Assembly (NCBI GenBank): GCA_016794525.1
Contig: JAEUJY010000034.1
Coordinates: forward strand, 1 to 64,000
Source of the DNA: Myxococcales bacterium
GTDB lineage: Bacteria; Myxococcota_A; Polyangia; Haliangiales; Haliangiaceae
DNA length: 64,000 nt
Direction: 5' to 3'
The notes beneath the pieces were generated by a model. That model saw only the letters and a program-made list of their open reading frames with translations, searched no databases and was not told the DNA's origin. The position numbers and the translations under genes were made by a program. Every line of letters starts with the position of its first letter. Position 1 is the stretch's first letter. Shown here piece after piece: positions 37,856 to 45,145 of the stretch.

Positions 37856-38650
37856 TCACCGTCCCGCGAACTCACGCACGCACGCGATTGCGTCGCTGTC
37901 GTAGTAGCGGGACTGATCGCAGTAGGTGATCGTGCGGTCGGCGGCGCGCCCCAGCGGGGCCGCCGCGGCCAGGCACGCGCGGGCGTCGCTGTCGTAGTAC
38001 ATGGCGGCGTCGCACGCGGCGACGGCGCTGGCCTCGAGTCGGCCGTCGATCGCCGTGGCGATGCACGCCTGCGCGTCGCTGTCGTAGTACATCGCGGCGT
38101 CGCAGGCGGTGACGACCGCCGCTGCGCGCCAGCCGTCCCGCGCGCCGCGGGCGGCGGTGGCCACGCAGGTGCGTACGTCGCTGTCGTAGTACATGGCGGC
38201 GTCGCAGGCCGCGATCACCGGCGCCGGATCGGCCGGCGCGACCAGCGCCTGCTGCATGCAGGCCAGCGCGTCGCTGTCGTAATACATGGCGGCGTCGCAG
38301 GCCGCGATCGTCGCGATCGGATCGAACGCGGCCTGGGCGGCCACGCCGACGCACGCCGCGGCCGTCGCGCCGTCGTAGATCGCGCGCCGGCAGGCGGCGT
38401 CGATGGCCATCAGGTCGCGGGCCGGACCGTCGTCGTGCCAGCCGCCGGGTCGGTCGTCGTGCCAGCCACCCGGGCGGTGGGGGGCGCCGGGGTTGCTCGG
38501 CCGGTCCGGGCGGCGGTCGTCGCGCCAGCCGCGGTCGTCGCGCCAGCCGCGATCGCGGCGACCGTGACCGCGCCCGCGATCGGCCGCCGCGGGGATCGTG
38601 AGCGCGGCGAGCGCGGCCAGGGCGAGGAGCGTGCGCGTGGAGGTCCGCAT
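37856..38650 (-). CDS. Secreted protein with six CDAAMYYDSD repeats
   Basis: 264 residues from the ATG at 38650. A signal peptide (LLALAALAALTIPAAA) is followed by a basic/aromatic region rich in RGWRDDRGW and GGWHDDRP. Then come six repeats of about 30-35 residues built around (A/T)CDAAMYYDSDAxAC: one degenerate (ACRRAIYDGATAAAC), four near-perfect, and a last TYCDQSRYYDSDAIAC. Each has two Cys ten residues apart, likely a disulfide or a metal-bound loop, with spacers that vary. I recognise no family. It diverges across the palindrome-rich region from the Uma2-like gene. Confidence 0.75.
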   Translation of the reverse strand: MRTSTRTLLALAALAALTIPAAADRGRGHGRRDRGWRDDRGWRDDRRPDRPSNPGAPHRPGGWHDDRPGGWHDDGPARDLMAIDAACRRAIYDGATAAACVGVAAQAAFDPIATIAACDAAMYYDSDALACMQQALVAPADPAPVIAACDAAMYYDSDVRTCVATAARGARDGWRAAAVVTACDAAMYYDSDAQACIATAIDGRLEASAVAACDAAMYYDSDARACLAAAAPLGRAADRTITYCDQSRYYDSDAIACVREFAGR

Positions 38651-38733
38651 GAGCCAACGACGGCGCCAGCGTGCCGGGTATTCACCGGGTAGCGACATGC
38701 GCCTGCGGTGCCACGCGGGATTCGACCACGACG

Positions 38734-38950
38734 TCCACGTGGGACGCCCCGGTCGCTGTCCCACGTGGGACGGCCACGGCAGGAATCAATCGGCTGGTCC
38801 CACGTGGGAGATGAGCTCGACCGGTCGATCCCACGTGGGAGATCGGCTGGTCCCACGTGGGAGATGAGCTCGACCGGGCAGTCCCATGTGGGAGCCCGCG
38901 CGGCGGGTCCCACGTGGGAGATGCGCTCGACCGGGCAGTCCCACGTGGGA
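38734..38950. repeat. Array 1 of the palindrome TCCCACGTGGGA
   Basis: Six exact copies start at 38759, 38798, 38829, 38851, 38908 and 38939. One has CATGTG instead of CACGTG (38882), one lacks a C (38734), and a decayed one lies at 38711. Copies are spaced 22-39 bp, and the linker GATGAGCTCGACCGGGCAG or a close variant recurs three times, so the array grew by duplication of larger units. It differs in linkers from array 2 at 43465, so only the palindrome is conserved. Confidence 0.95.
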
Positions 38951-38985
38951 GACCGCGCGGCTGGGGAGAGGTCAATCGGCGCGCG

Positions 38986-39069
38986 CTGTCCGGGCCCGGA
39001 CAGCGTCGCGTGTCCGGCCCGTGGCCGGAACTGTCCGGGTCACCGGACAGATGTCCGGGATCCGGACAT
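38986..39069. repeat. Four palindromes with TGTCCGG/CCGGACA arms
   Basis: CTGTCCGGG-CCCGGACAG (38986-39003, perfect), TGTCCGG-N7-CCGGA (39011-39029, partial), CTGTCCGG-GTCA-CCGGACAG (39031-39050, perfect arms) and ATGTCCGG-GAT-CCGGACAT (39051-39069, perfect arms). The same arms occur at 7588-7645 near the REP-associated transposase, suggesting one dispersed family of extragenic palindromes. Confidence 0.9.
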
Positions 39070-39126
39070 CGCGCCTCGGGATGTCGCGGGGTTGTGGCAG
39101 GCACGGGACGTGCTGTGGGAAGGGCC

Positions 39127-39756
39127 ATGTTGCAGGTCATCGATGAGCGGAGCCCGGCGGGCGAGATCCGGCTGCGGCCGTTGCGGCGCGTGGTGTTCGA
39201 GCGCCTGTGTCAGTGCGGCGGCAGCGACGCCACCGCGCTCGAGCTCGTGTGCGGCGCCGTCGTCGATCGCCGCGACGACGATCCCGAGCGTGCGGGGGTG
39301 GTCGCGCACGTCGCCGCGCGGCTGCGCGCGCAGGCCGGACCGGCGGGCCGGATCGCGGTCCGCGCCGCCTGGCCGCTCGACGACTACTCGATGCCGCGGC
39401 CGGACGTGCGCGTGGCAGCGCTCGGCGATCACTGCGAGCTTGGCCTGGGCACGACGCCGCTGGTGATCGAGGTCGCGCGCCGGCACGGCGGCGATACCGC
39501 TCGCCATGAGCTGTTCGCGCGGGCGCCGCTGGCCGAGTACTGGCAAGTCGATCTGGCGGCCGGGGTGATCGACGCGTGGCGCGGGCGCGACGCGAGGTTC
39601 GGCGGCTGGGCGACGGTCACGCGCTATCGCCGGGGCGACATCGCGATCCACGCCACGCGGCCGGCGCTGGCGTTGACGGTCGACGAGGTCGTGTCGCGTG
39701 TGCAGGGGCCTCGGCGCTTGCGGTCGGGGCCCGGCTCTGCGACACCCTCCCCATGA
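39127..39756 (+). CDS. Uma2-family (DUF820) PD-(D/E)XK-like protein
   Basis: 209 residues. The Uma2 layout is visible: DDYSMPRPDVRVA (the PD), then TPLVIEVARRHGG (the E-V strand), then HELFARAPLAEYWQVDLAAG, corresponding to the K-x3-YA-x2-GV-EYWIVD segment. The position usually holding Lys before the YA appears to be His/Arg here, so catalytic activity is uncertain. The N-terminal 60 residues are atypical. Uma2 proteins are restriction-endonuclease-like and their biological role is not settled. Its stop overlaps the aldolase start (ATGA). Confidence 0.65.
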   Translation: MLQVIDERSPAGEIRLRPLRRVVFERLCQCGGSDATALELVCGAVVDRRDDDPERAGVVAHVAARLRAQAGPAGRIAVRAAWPLDDYSMPRPDVRVAALGDHCELGLGTTPLVIEVARRHGGDTARHELFARAPLAEYWQVDLAAGVIDAWRGRDARFGGWATVTRYRRGDIAIHATRPALALTVDEVVSRVQGPRRLRSGPGSATPSP

Positions 39757-40514
39757 CCCCGACCCCGTCCGTCCGCGATCAGGTCAGCGCCGAGGAGTGG
39801 CAGACCCGCGTCGATCTGGCAGCGTGCTACCGCCTGGTGGCGCGCTTCGGTTGGGACGACCTGGTCTTCACGCACATCTCGGCCCGCGTGCCGGCGTCCG
39901 ACCATCACTTCCTCATCAACCCGTACGGCATGTTGTTCGAGGAGATCACGGCGTCGAGCCTGGTCAAGATCGACCTCACCGGCGCCAAGGTGATGCCGAG
40001 CCCGTACGACGTCAACCCGGCGGGCTTCACGATCCACAGCGCGATCCACGCCGCGCGCGAAGACGCGCAGTGCGTGCTGCACACCCACAGCCTGAACGGC
40101 GTCGCGGTGTCGGCGCAGCGCGGCGGCGTGCTGCCGCTGTCGCAGCAGTCGATCTTCGTGCTGGCGTCGCTGGGCTACCACGACTACGAGGGCGTCGCGC
40201 TGCGCGACGACGAGAAGTCGCGCCTGGTCCGCGACCTCGGCGACCGCGGCTTCCTGATGCTGCGCAACCACGGCCTGCTCACGGTGGGTGAGTCGATCGC
40301 CGATGCGTTCCTGCGCATGTACGTGTTCGAGGCCACCTGCGCGATCCAGCTGCGCGCGCAGGCCGGTGGCGGCGAGCTGATCTCGGTCGACCCGCGGATC
40401 ATCGCCGGCGCGGCTCAGCAGCAGGCGGCGGTCACCCGCGGCCTCGGCGCGGGGCTGGCGTGGCCGGGGCTCCTGCGCAAGCTCGACCGCGACAACCCGG
40501 GCTATCGCCTGTAG
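39753..40514 (+). CDS. Class II aldolase/adducin family protein
   Basis: 253 residues from the ATG of a 4-bp overlap. FGWDDLVFTHISARVP, FLINPYGMLFEEI, HTHSLNG and LRNHGLLTVG supply the zinc-binding histidines and the phosphate-loop region of the class II aldolase fold. DLTGAKVMPSPYDVNPAGFTIHSAIHAAR split around the centre is typical of the adducin-like subgroup. It probably acts on a sugar phosphate or a similar hydroxy-acid; the substrate is unknown. It ends adjacent to the convergent gene. Confidence 0.8.
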   Translation: MTPTPSVRDQVSAEEWQTRVDLAACYRLVARFGWDDLVFTHISARVPASDHHFLINPYGMLFEEITASSLVKIDLTGAKVMPSPYDVNPAGFTIHSAIHAAREDAQCVLHTHSLNGVAVSAQRGGVLPLSQQSIFVLASLGYHDYEGVALRDDEKSRLVRDLGDRGFLMLRNHGLLTVGESIADAFLRMYVFEATCAIQLRAQAGGGELISVDPRIIAGAAQQQAAVTRGLGAGLAWPGLLRKLDRDNPGYRL

Positions 40515-41243
40515 TCAGCGTGGTGGCAGCGTCACGCGCGCGGGGACGCCGTCGACGGTCACCGTCTTGCCGCTGGCCAGCGTCGCCTTGACCGTGATGT
40601 CGACGCCGCCCTCCAGCAGCGCGACCGGGAAGCTGGCGCGGCAGCCCAGCTCGCCGATCAACGCCATCGGGATCCGCGCGCGGCCCTCGGCCGCGACCGG
40701 CGTGAGGAGCGTCGTCCACGGCCCGCCGTCGTCGCGGCGGAGCTTCACCGTCAGGTAGGCGACCGGCGCCGTCGACGCGAACTGCAGCGCGAGGGCGTCG
40801 ACCTGCTCGGGGCCGCTGCTGTGCATGCCGCGCGACGCGACGTAACGGTGGATGACGGCGGTGACGCGGCGCACGCGCGGCCTGCGTTCGATCGTGTACG
40901 TCCCAAGCACGACCCGGGTCCCGGCGTCAGCGCCCGGTGGCGTCGCGGTGACCTCGAGGCGGCCCGTCCGTGCGCTGTCGATCCGCAGCTCCACCAGGTG
41001 CGGGTATCCGTTCGACAGCGGCTTCACGTCCACCGTCACGGGCTCGCCGTCGATCGAAGCCGCGAACGCGGGGGTGCCGGGGCGCTCCGCGAAGTACACG
41101 AGCCGCGGCCGCGGCGGCAGCACGGCCGTGGACGCTGGCGCGAGCCCGACCATGCCCGCGCACGGCGCGAACGCGTGCGCGCGTGGCGGGTGCGCCATCA
41201 TCACGAACAGGCCCACGAGTGTCGTCACGACGATCCGCGCCAT
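40515..41243 (-). CDS. Secreted hypothetical protein, beta-sandwich type
   Basis: 242 residues with a signal peptide (VVTTLVGLFVMMAHPP, then AHAFAPCAG). The mature part is all-beta in appearance (VYFAERPGTPAFAASIDGEP, GRLEVTATPPGADAGTRVVLG, YLTVKLRRDDGGPWTTLL), consistent with two Ig-like modules. I recognise no family. It follows the DUF2279 gene on the same strand by 40 bp and may form an operon with it. Confidence 0.6.
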   Translation of the reverse strand: MARIVVTTLVGLFVMMAHPPRAHAFAPCAGMVGLAPASTAVLPPRPRLVYFAERPGTPAFAASIDGEPVTVDVKPLSNGYPHLVELRIDSARTGRLEVTATPPGADAGTRVVLGTYTIERRPRVRRVTAVIHRYVASRGMHSSGPEQVDALALQFASTAPVAYLTVKLRRDDGGPWTTLLTPVAAEGRARIPMALIGELGCRASFPVALLEGGVDITVKATLASGKTVTVDGVPARVTLPPR

Positions 41244-41282
41244 GCGGACACTGTTCCACGCTCCCCACCGAGGCGCACGCCG

Positions 41283-42317
41283 TCACTGCTCGGGCGCGGG
41301 GCCCGACGCGGCCCGCGTCGAGCCGACGACCGGCAGGATCGAGAACGACGGGGCCATGACCTCGAACAGGTTGGCGCCGATCGACCGCGTCGTCCGCGCC
41401 AACCGGCCGGAACGCGCGCCGAGCGTGCGGGCGAGGACGTGCTGGAGATCGACGGTCACTCCGAGGAAGAGCCGCTGCGTCGGCACAGCCTCGGGTGGGG
41501 CGTCGGGCTTGTACTTGCGGGTCTCGAAGCCGACGCCGACGTCGACGTAGGCGAGCCCATCGGCCAGCCACGCGGGCGTGGCGCGCGGCAGCGGCACGGC
41601 GCCGAGGTGCAGCCCCAGGAAGTAGGTCTCGCCCGAGTAGTCCTCGGCGATGTTCAGGCTGTTGCCCTTCTTCGGGCCGTTGTACTCGCCACGCCACAGC
41701 CCCAGGTACTCCTCGCTGGGCCAGTACGCGACGCGGAAGTCGAGCCAGCGGTCGACGGCCGGCACCGTCGTGGCCAGCAGCGCGAACACGGCGCCCGCGG
41801 TGTTCATCGTCAGGTCGCCCGGCGAGAAGCGGTAGTAGAAGCCGTCCTTGACCTCGACCGCGAGGAACAGCCCCCACGACAGCGCGGTGCCGGCGATGGC
41901 CGCAGGGACGCGGGTGTAGCCGCCGGCGCGCAGCACGCCGGTCGTCGCGCGCGCCAGCACCATCGTCGCCCAGGCGTGGCCGAGCTTGTCGGCGCCGCCG
42001 GCATACGTGTTGCGCCCGAACCAGCCGTCGCCGCCCCAGCCGAACTCGTCGAGCGACTCGACGTCGCGGTACCACGCGAGGTAGGCCCACGTGCTGAAGC
42101 CGGCGTACAGCGCGCCCACGCCGAGCGCCGCGCCCAGCCGGTGGTCCGGCGGCGGCGGCGGCTCGGTGAACGGGACCGCGGCGCCGCGATCGAGCCACGG
42201 CTCGAGGCACGGCTCGTCGCGGCGGGTCAGCCCGCAGTCGGCGGCCGCGGGGTGGACGCCGACGGTCGTTGCCAGGGCCATGGCGATCAGCGCGGCGACG
42301 GCGAGGCGCACGCGCAC
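41283..42317 (-). CDS. DUF2279-like exported protein
   Basis: 344 residues with a signal peptide ending in HPAAA. The diagnostic segment is NTYAGGADKLGHAWATMVLAR, the DKxGH motif of DUF2279/YfiM-like periplasmic proteins. Further small hydrophobic helices follow (GTALSWGLFLAVEVKDGFYY, FSPGDLTMNTAGAVFALL). The C-terminal part contains beta-rich AYVDVGVGFETRKYKP and LFLGVTVDLQHVLA, which could be outer-membrane strands. Known members lack a biochemical function. Confidence 0.65.
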   Translation of the reverse strand: MRVRLAVAALIAMALATTVGVHPAAADCGLTRRDEPCLEPWLDRGAAVPFTEPPPPPDHRLGAALGVGALYAGFSTWAYLAWYRDVESLDEFGWGGDGWFGRNTYAGGADKLGHAWATMVLARATTGVLRAGGYTRVPAAIAGTALSWGLFLAVEVKDGFYYRFSPGDLTMNTAGAVFALLATTVPAVDRWLDFRVAYWPSEEYLGLWRGEYNGPKKGNSLNIAEDYSGETYFLGLHLGAVPLPRATPAWLADGLAYVDVGVGFETRKYKPDAPPEAVPTQRLFLGVTVDLQHVLARTLGARSGRLARTTRSIGANLFEVMAPSFSILPVVGSTRAASGPAPEQ

Positions 42318-42390
42318 ACGCTACACGAGAATCGTCGCGACGCCCGTCACGCGGCGCGTGATCGCGGCCACGGCGCCGCTGACACGGCCG

Positions 42391-43449
42391 ATGGCTCGCG
42401 CGAGACTCATCGGCAGGATGGACGAGCCCGTCACCGAGCGCCTGGTCGATGTCGACGGGGTGCCGGTGCGCGTGCGCACCGAACGGCAGCGCGTCGCGGT
42501 CACGGAAGGCGAACAGTGGAACGATGGGGTCAACGTCGTGGCCTCGAGCCCGGGCTGCGGCGAGCTGACGATCGACGTCGTCGCCGGAGCGCGCTGGATG
42601 GGCTTCGGCAAGAACCGCGTCGTCACCGGGGTGGCGGCGTTCGACGATCAGTACGTCGTCACCACCAGCGACGAGCGCATCGCGCCGTGGTGGTTCGGGC
42701 CCGCCGAGGCCAAGGCGATGGCCGCGACCTACGACCCGACGGCGCTGATGCCGTTCGCGCTGCGCCTGGCGCCGGGGCTGATCCAGCTGGTCGCGGGCGG
42801 CGTCACCGAGCTCGCGCTGCCGATCTCCTGGCAAGACCGCGACTCGCCGCGCTACCAGCACTACATCGCGCATGGCGCGCCGCCGATGGCGGTGACCCAC
42901 ATCGACGAAGCGATCCGGGCCGCCGGGTTCATCGCCGGGCGCAACCTGCGGCTCGCCGCGCGCTGGCGCGACCTGCTCGCGCCCCACGGGCTGGTTGCGG
43001 CGGGCCCGGCGTGGCGCACGGACGATCAATACGCGCTGGTGGTCGAGCGGGGGCGAGCGAAGATCATCGTCGACTTCCCGTGGCGGGTCGCGGCGCTGTC
43101 GACCACCGGCCTGCGGACGCGGCTCGCGGTGCGATGGCCGGTAGACGGCGCGGCGGGCATCTGGCCGCGCGCCTGGTCACGCCGCCAGCGGCCGCGCATC
43201 GACGGCAACCGATCGCTCGACCTGGCCGCCCCGTGGCACGGCGTGGCGCGCGGCGCCGTCCTCGACGGGCTGCAGGACATCGGGGGCGCGCTGGCTGCGG
43301 TGGGGGTCGACTGGCTCCTGGTCGGCGACGGGCTGCTCGCGATCGGCTGGGAACGCATCGAGGAAGATGCCGCCAAGCTGGCGGGCGCGCTCGGCTTGCT
43401 GGCGCGATGGGCGGAGCAAGCGGCCGCTACCAGCGGTCCGTATCGGTAG
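42391..43449 (+). CDS. Hypothetical protein
   Basis: 352 residues from the ATG at 42391; ATG 42418 is also possible, and the frame continues upstream over the divergent gene. There is no signal peptide or membrane helix. The sequence has many Trp-containing strands (RWMGFGKNRVVTGVAAFDDQYVVTTSDER split by turns, WWFGPAEAKAMAATYDP, RAKIIVDFPWRVAALS). The family is not recognised. It is followed by palindrome array 2. Confidence 0.55.
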   Translation: MARARLIGRMDEPVTERLVDVDGVPVRVRTERQRVAVTEGEQWNDGVNVVASSPGCGELTIDVVAGARWMGFGKNRVVTGVAAFDDQYVVTTSDERIAPWWFGPAEAKAMAATYDPTALMPFALRLAPGLIQLVAGGVTELALPISWQDRDSPRYQHYIAHGAPPMAVTHIDEAIRAAGFIAGRNLRLAARWRDLLAPHGLVAAGPAWRTDDQYALVVERGRAKIIVDFPWRVAALSTTGLRTRLAVRWPVDGAAGIWPRAWSRRQRPRIDGNRSLDLAAPWHGVARGAVLDGLQDIGGALAAVGVDWLLVGDGLLAIGWERIEEDAAKLAGALGLLARWAEQAAATSGPYR

Positions 43450-43464
43450 GCGTTCAAGCGCGCC

Positions 43465-43673
43465 TCCCACGTGGGACATCCGGAGCGCCTCCCACGTGGG
43501 ACATCCCGCTGCCTCCCACGTGGGACATTCGGAGTGCCTCCCACGTGGGACATCCCGCTGCCTCCCACGTGGGACATCCGGAGTGCCTCCCACGTGGGAC
43601 ATCCGGCGCGCCTCCCACGTGGGACATCCCGCTGCCTCCCACGTGGGACATCCGGAGTGCCTCCCACGTGGGA
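43465..43673. repeat. Array 2: nine exact copies of TCCCACGTGGGA at 24-25 bp spacing
   Basis: Starts are at 43465, 43490, 43514, 43539, 43563, 43588, 43613, 43637 and 43662. Linkers are of two kinds: CATCCGGAGTGCC-like (13 bp) and CATCCCGCTGCC (12 bp, three identical copies), largely alternating. The 12-bp palindrome shows no mismatch in nine copies while linkers vary. The array occupies the 259 bp between a hypothetical gene and the aldo/keto reductase gene. Confidence 0.97.
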
Positions 43674-43708
43674 CATCCGGCGGCGGCTGGTTGGGGTAGC
43701 GTCCGGCC

Positions 43709-44533
43709 ATGGCCCCGCCCGTCCCCGTCGACATGCCGCCCATCCTCTACGGCACGGCGTGGAAGGAAGAGCGCACGCAGGCGCTGACGCTCCAGGCGCT
43801 GGCGGCGGGGTACCGCGGCATCGACACCGCCAACCAGCGCAAGCACTACGTCGAGGCGGCGGTCGGCGAGGCGATCGCCGCCAGCGGCGTGCCCCGCGGC
43901 GAGCTGTTCCTGCAGACCAAGTTCACGTACCAGCGCGGCCAGGACGATCGGCTGCCGTACGATCCCGCGGCGCCGCTCCCCGATCAGGTCGCGCAGTCGT
44001 TCGCCAGCTCGTGCAGCCACCTCGGGACCGACGTGATCGACAGCTACGTCCTCCACGGCCCGTGGGGCGCGGTGGGCTGGAGCGTCGAGGATCGCGCGGT
44101 CTGGGCCGCGATGGAGGCGCTGCACGCCGCGGGGCGCATCCGTTACCTCGGTGTGTCCAACGTCGCGGCGGCACAGCTCGAGGAGCTGCTCGCCGTGGCG
44201 CGCGTGCCGCCGACGTTCGTCCAGAACCGCTGCTACGCGCGCACCGGCTGGGATCGCGACGTGCGCGCGGCGTGCGCGCGCGCCGGCGTGGTCTACCAGG
44301 GCTTCTCGCTGCTGACCGCCAACCAGCGCGAGGTGCGCCACCCGATGCTCGCGGCGATCGGCCGCCGCCACGGGCTGGAGCCGGGGCCGACGGTGTTCGC
44401 GTTCGCGCGGACGGTCGGCATGCTGCCGCTCACCGGCTCGAGCACGCGCGCGCACCTCGACGCGGACCTGGCGGCGGTCGCCGTCACGCTGACCTCGTCC
44501 GAGGTCGACACGGTCGTGCGCATCGGCGGCTGA
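43709..44533 (+). CDS. Aldo/keto reductase
   Basis: 274 residues: AAGYRGIDTANQRKHYVEAAVGEAI split at the loop carries Asp and Tyr, QTKF the Lys and VLHGPWG the His of the catalytic tetrad. ALHAAGRIRYLGVSN is the conserved family segment, FVQNRCYAR and LTGSSTRAHLDADL the later ones. It is an NADPH-dependent carbonyl reductase of unknown substrate. Only 36 bp separate its start from palindrome array 2, so that array is likely within or next to its promoter. Confidence 0.8.
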   Translation: MAPPVPVDMPPILYGTAWKEERTQALTLQALAAGYRGIDTANQRKHYVEAAVGEAIAASGVPRGELFLQTKFTYQRGQDDRLPYDPAAPLPDQVAQSFASSCSHLGTDVIDSYVLHGPWGAVGWSVEDRAVWAAMEALHAAGRIRYLGVSNVAAAQLEELLAVARVPPTFVQNRCYARTGWDRDVRAACARAGVVYQGFSLLTANQREVRHPMLAAIGRRHGLEPGPTVFAFARTVGMLPLTGSSTRAHLDADLAAVAVTLTSSEVDTVVRIGG

Positions 44534-44543
44534 GCCGCGCGGC

Positions 44544-45119
44544 TCACTTGATCGCGGCGCTACGCGCGACGTGATCGATCACGCCGGCCAGGCCGCTCGC
44601 ACCGGCCTCGGGCACCCGCGCCGACAGCAGCACGACCTTGCCCTTGGCGAAGATCAGGTAGTCGCGGGTCACGAACCGCGTGCCGTTGTCGAACGTGCCC
44701 TCGACCCGCGCCGCCGGCGCGCCGCCGACCGCGCCCTTGGTCGCGGGCTTGCCGACGTACTTCGGCGCGTCGCGCCGCTGCACCTCGTCGTACGACGCGA
44801 GGTAGTCGTCCATCTGGTCCGGCGTGATGCCGTCCTGGGCCTGCAGCATCACGACGGTGCCGTCCTTGCCCTCGAGCTGCCCCTCGACCATCTCCCAGCC
44901 GTCGCCGGTGGGGAGCTCGACCGAGCCGAACGGCTGCTCGACCGCCTTCCACGTGATGCCGGCCGGCTCGGCGGCGGTGGCGAGCTCGGCGGCGGCGGCC
45001 TTGGCGGGCGGGGCCGCGGCGGGCTTGCCGGACGCCGGCGGATCGCTGGCCGGGTCCTTCTTGCCGCCGCACCCGACGGCGGCGATCCCCACGATGAGCG
45101 CGAGCGCGACGTGCTTCAT
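44544..45119 (-). CDS. Hypothetical lipoprotein
   Basis: 191 residues with lipobox AAVGC and a Lys/Pro/Ala linker. The mature domain reads FGSVELPTGDGWEMVEGQLEG, DGTVVMLQAQDGITPDQMDDYLASYD and FVTRDYLIFAKGKVVLLSARVP, an alpha/beta fold like small envelope proteins of the PsbP/DUF1795-like kind. That similarity is only impressionistic. The gene stands alone between the reductase and the FHA gene. Confidence 0.65.
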   Translation of the reverse strand: MKHVALALIVGIAAVGCGGKKDPASDPPASGKPAAAPPAKAAAAELATAAEPAGITWKAVEQPFGSVELPTGDGWEMVEGQLEGKDGTVVMLQAQDGITPDQMDDYLASYDEVQRRDAPKYVGKPATKGAVGGAPAARVEGTFDNGTRFVTRDYLIFAKGKVVLLSARVPEAGASGLAGVIDHVARSAAIK

Positions 45120-45145
45120 CCGCGCAGTCTACGCTGGCGCCCGCG

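Larger units (their letters stand above)
38651..39126. other. 476-bp divergent intergenic region made largely of palindromes
   Basis: No gene is supported. The region holds an array of TCCCACGTGGGA copies (38734-38950) and four TGTCCGG/CCGGACA-arm palindromes (38986-39069), described separately. The remaining 80 bp include the flanks and promoters of the two divergent genes. Confidence 0.85.

Noticed and set aside
38734-39069. CRISPR-like look of 38734-39069
   Set aside because: Spacing is irregular and linkers recur; two unrelated palindromes are mixed. It is better described as palindrome clusters.
43465-43673. CRISPR-like array at 43465-43673
   Set aside because: The repeat is only 12 bp and a perfect palindrome, and spacers are 12-13 bp and repeated among themselves. 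No cas genes are present.
43026-44455. Long open frames with repeated SHVGH / PTWDI peptides across the palindrome arrays
   Set aside because: They are translations of the palindrome array in several frames and have no family resemblance.
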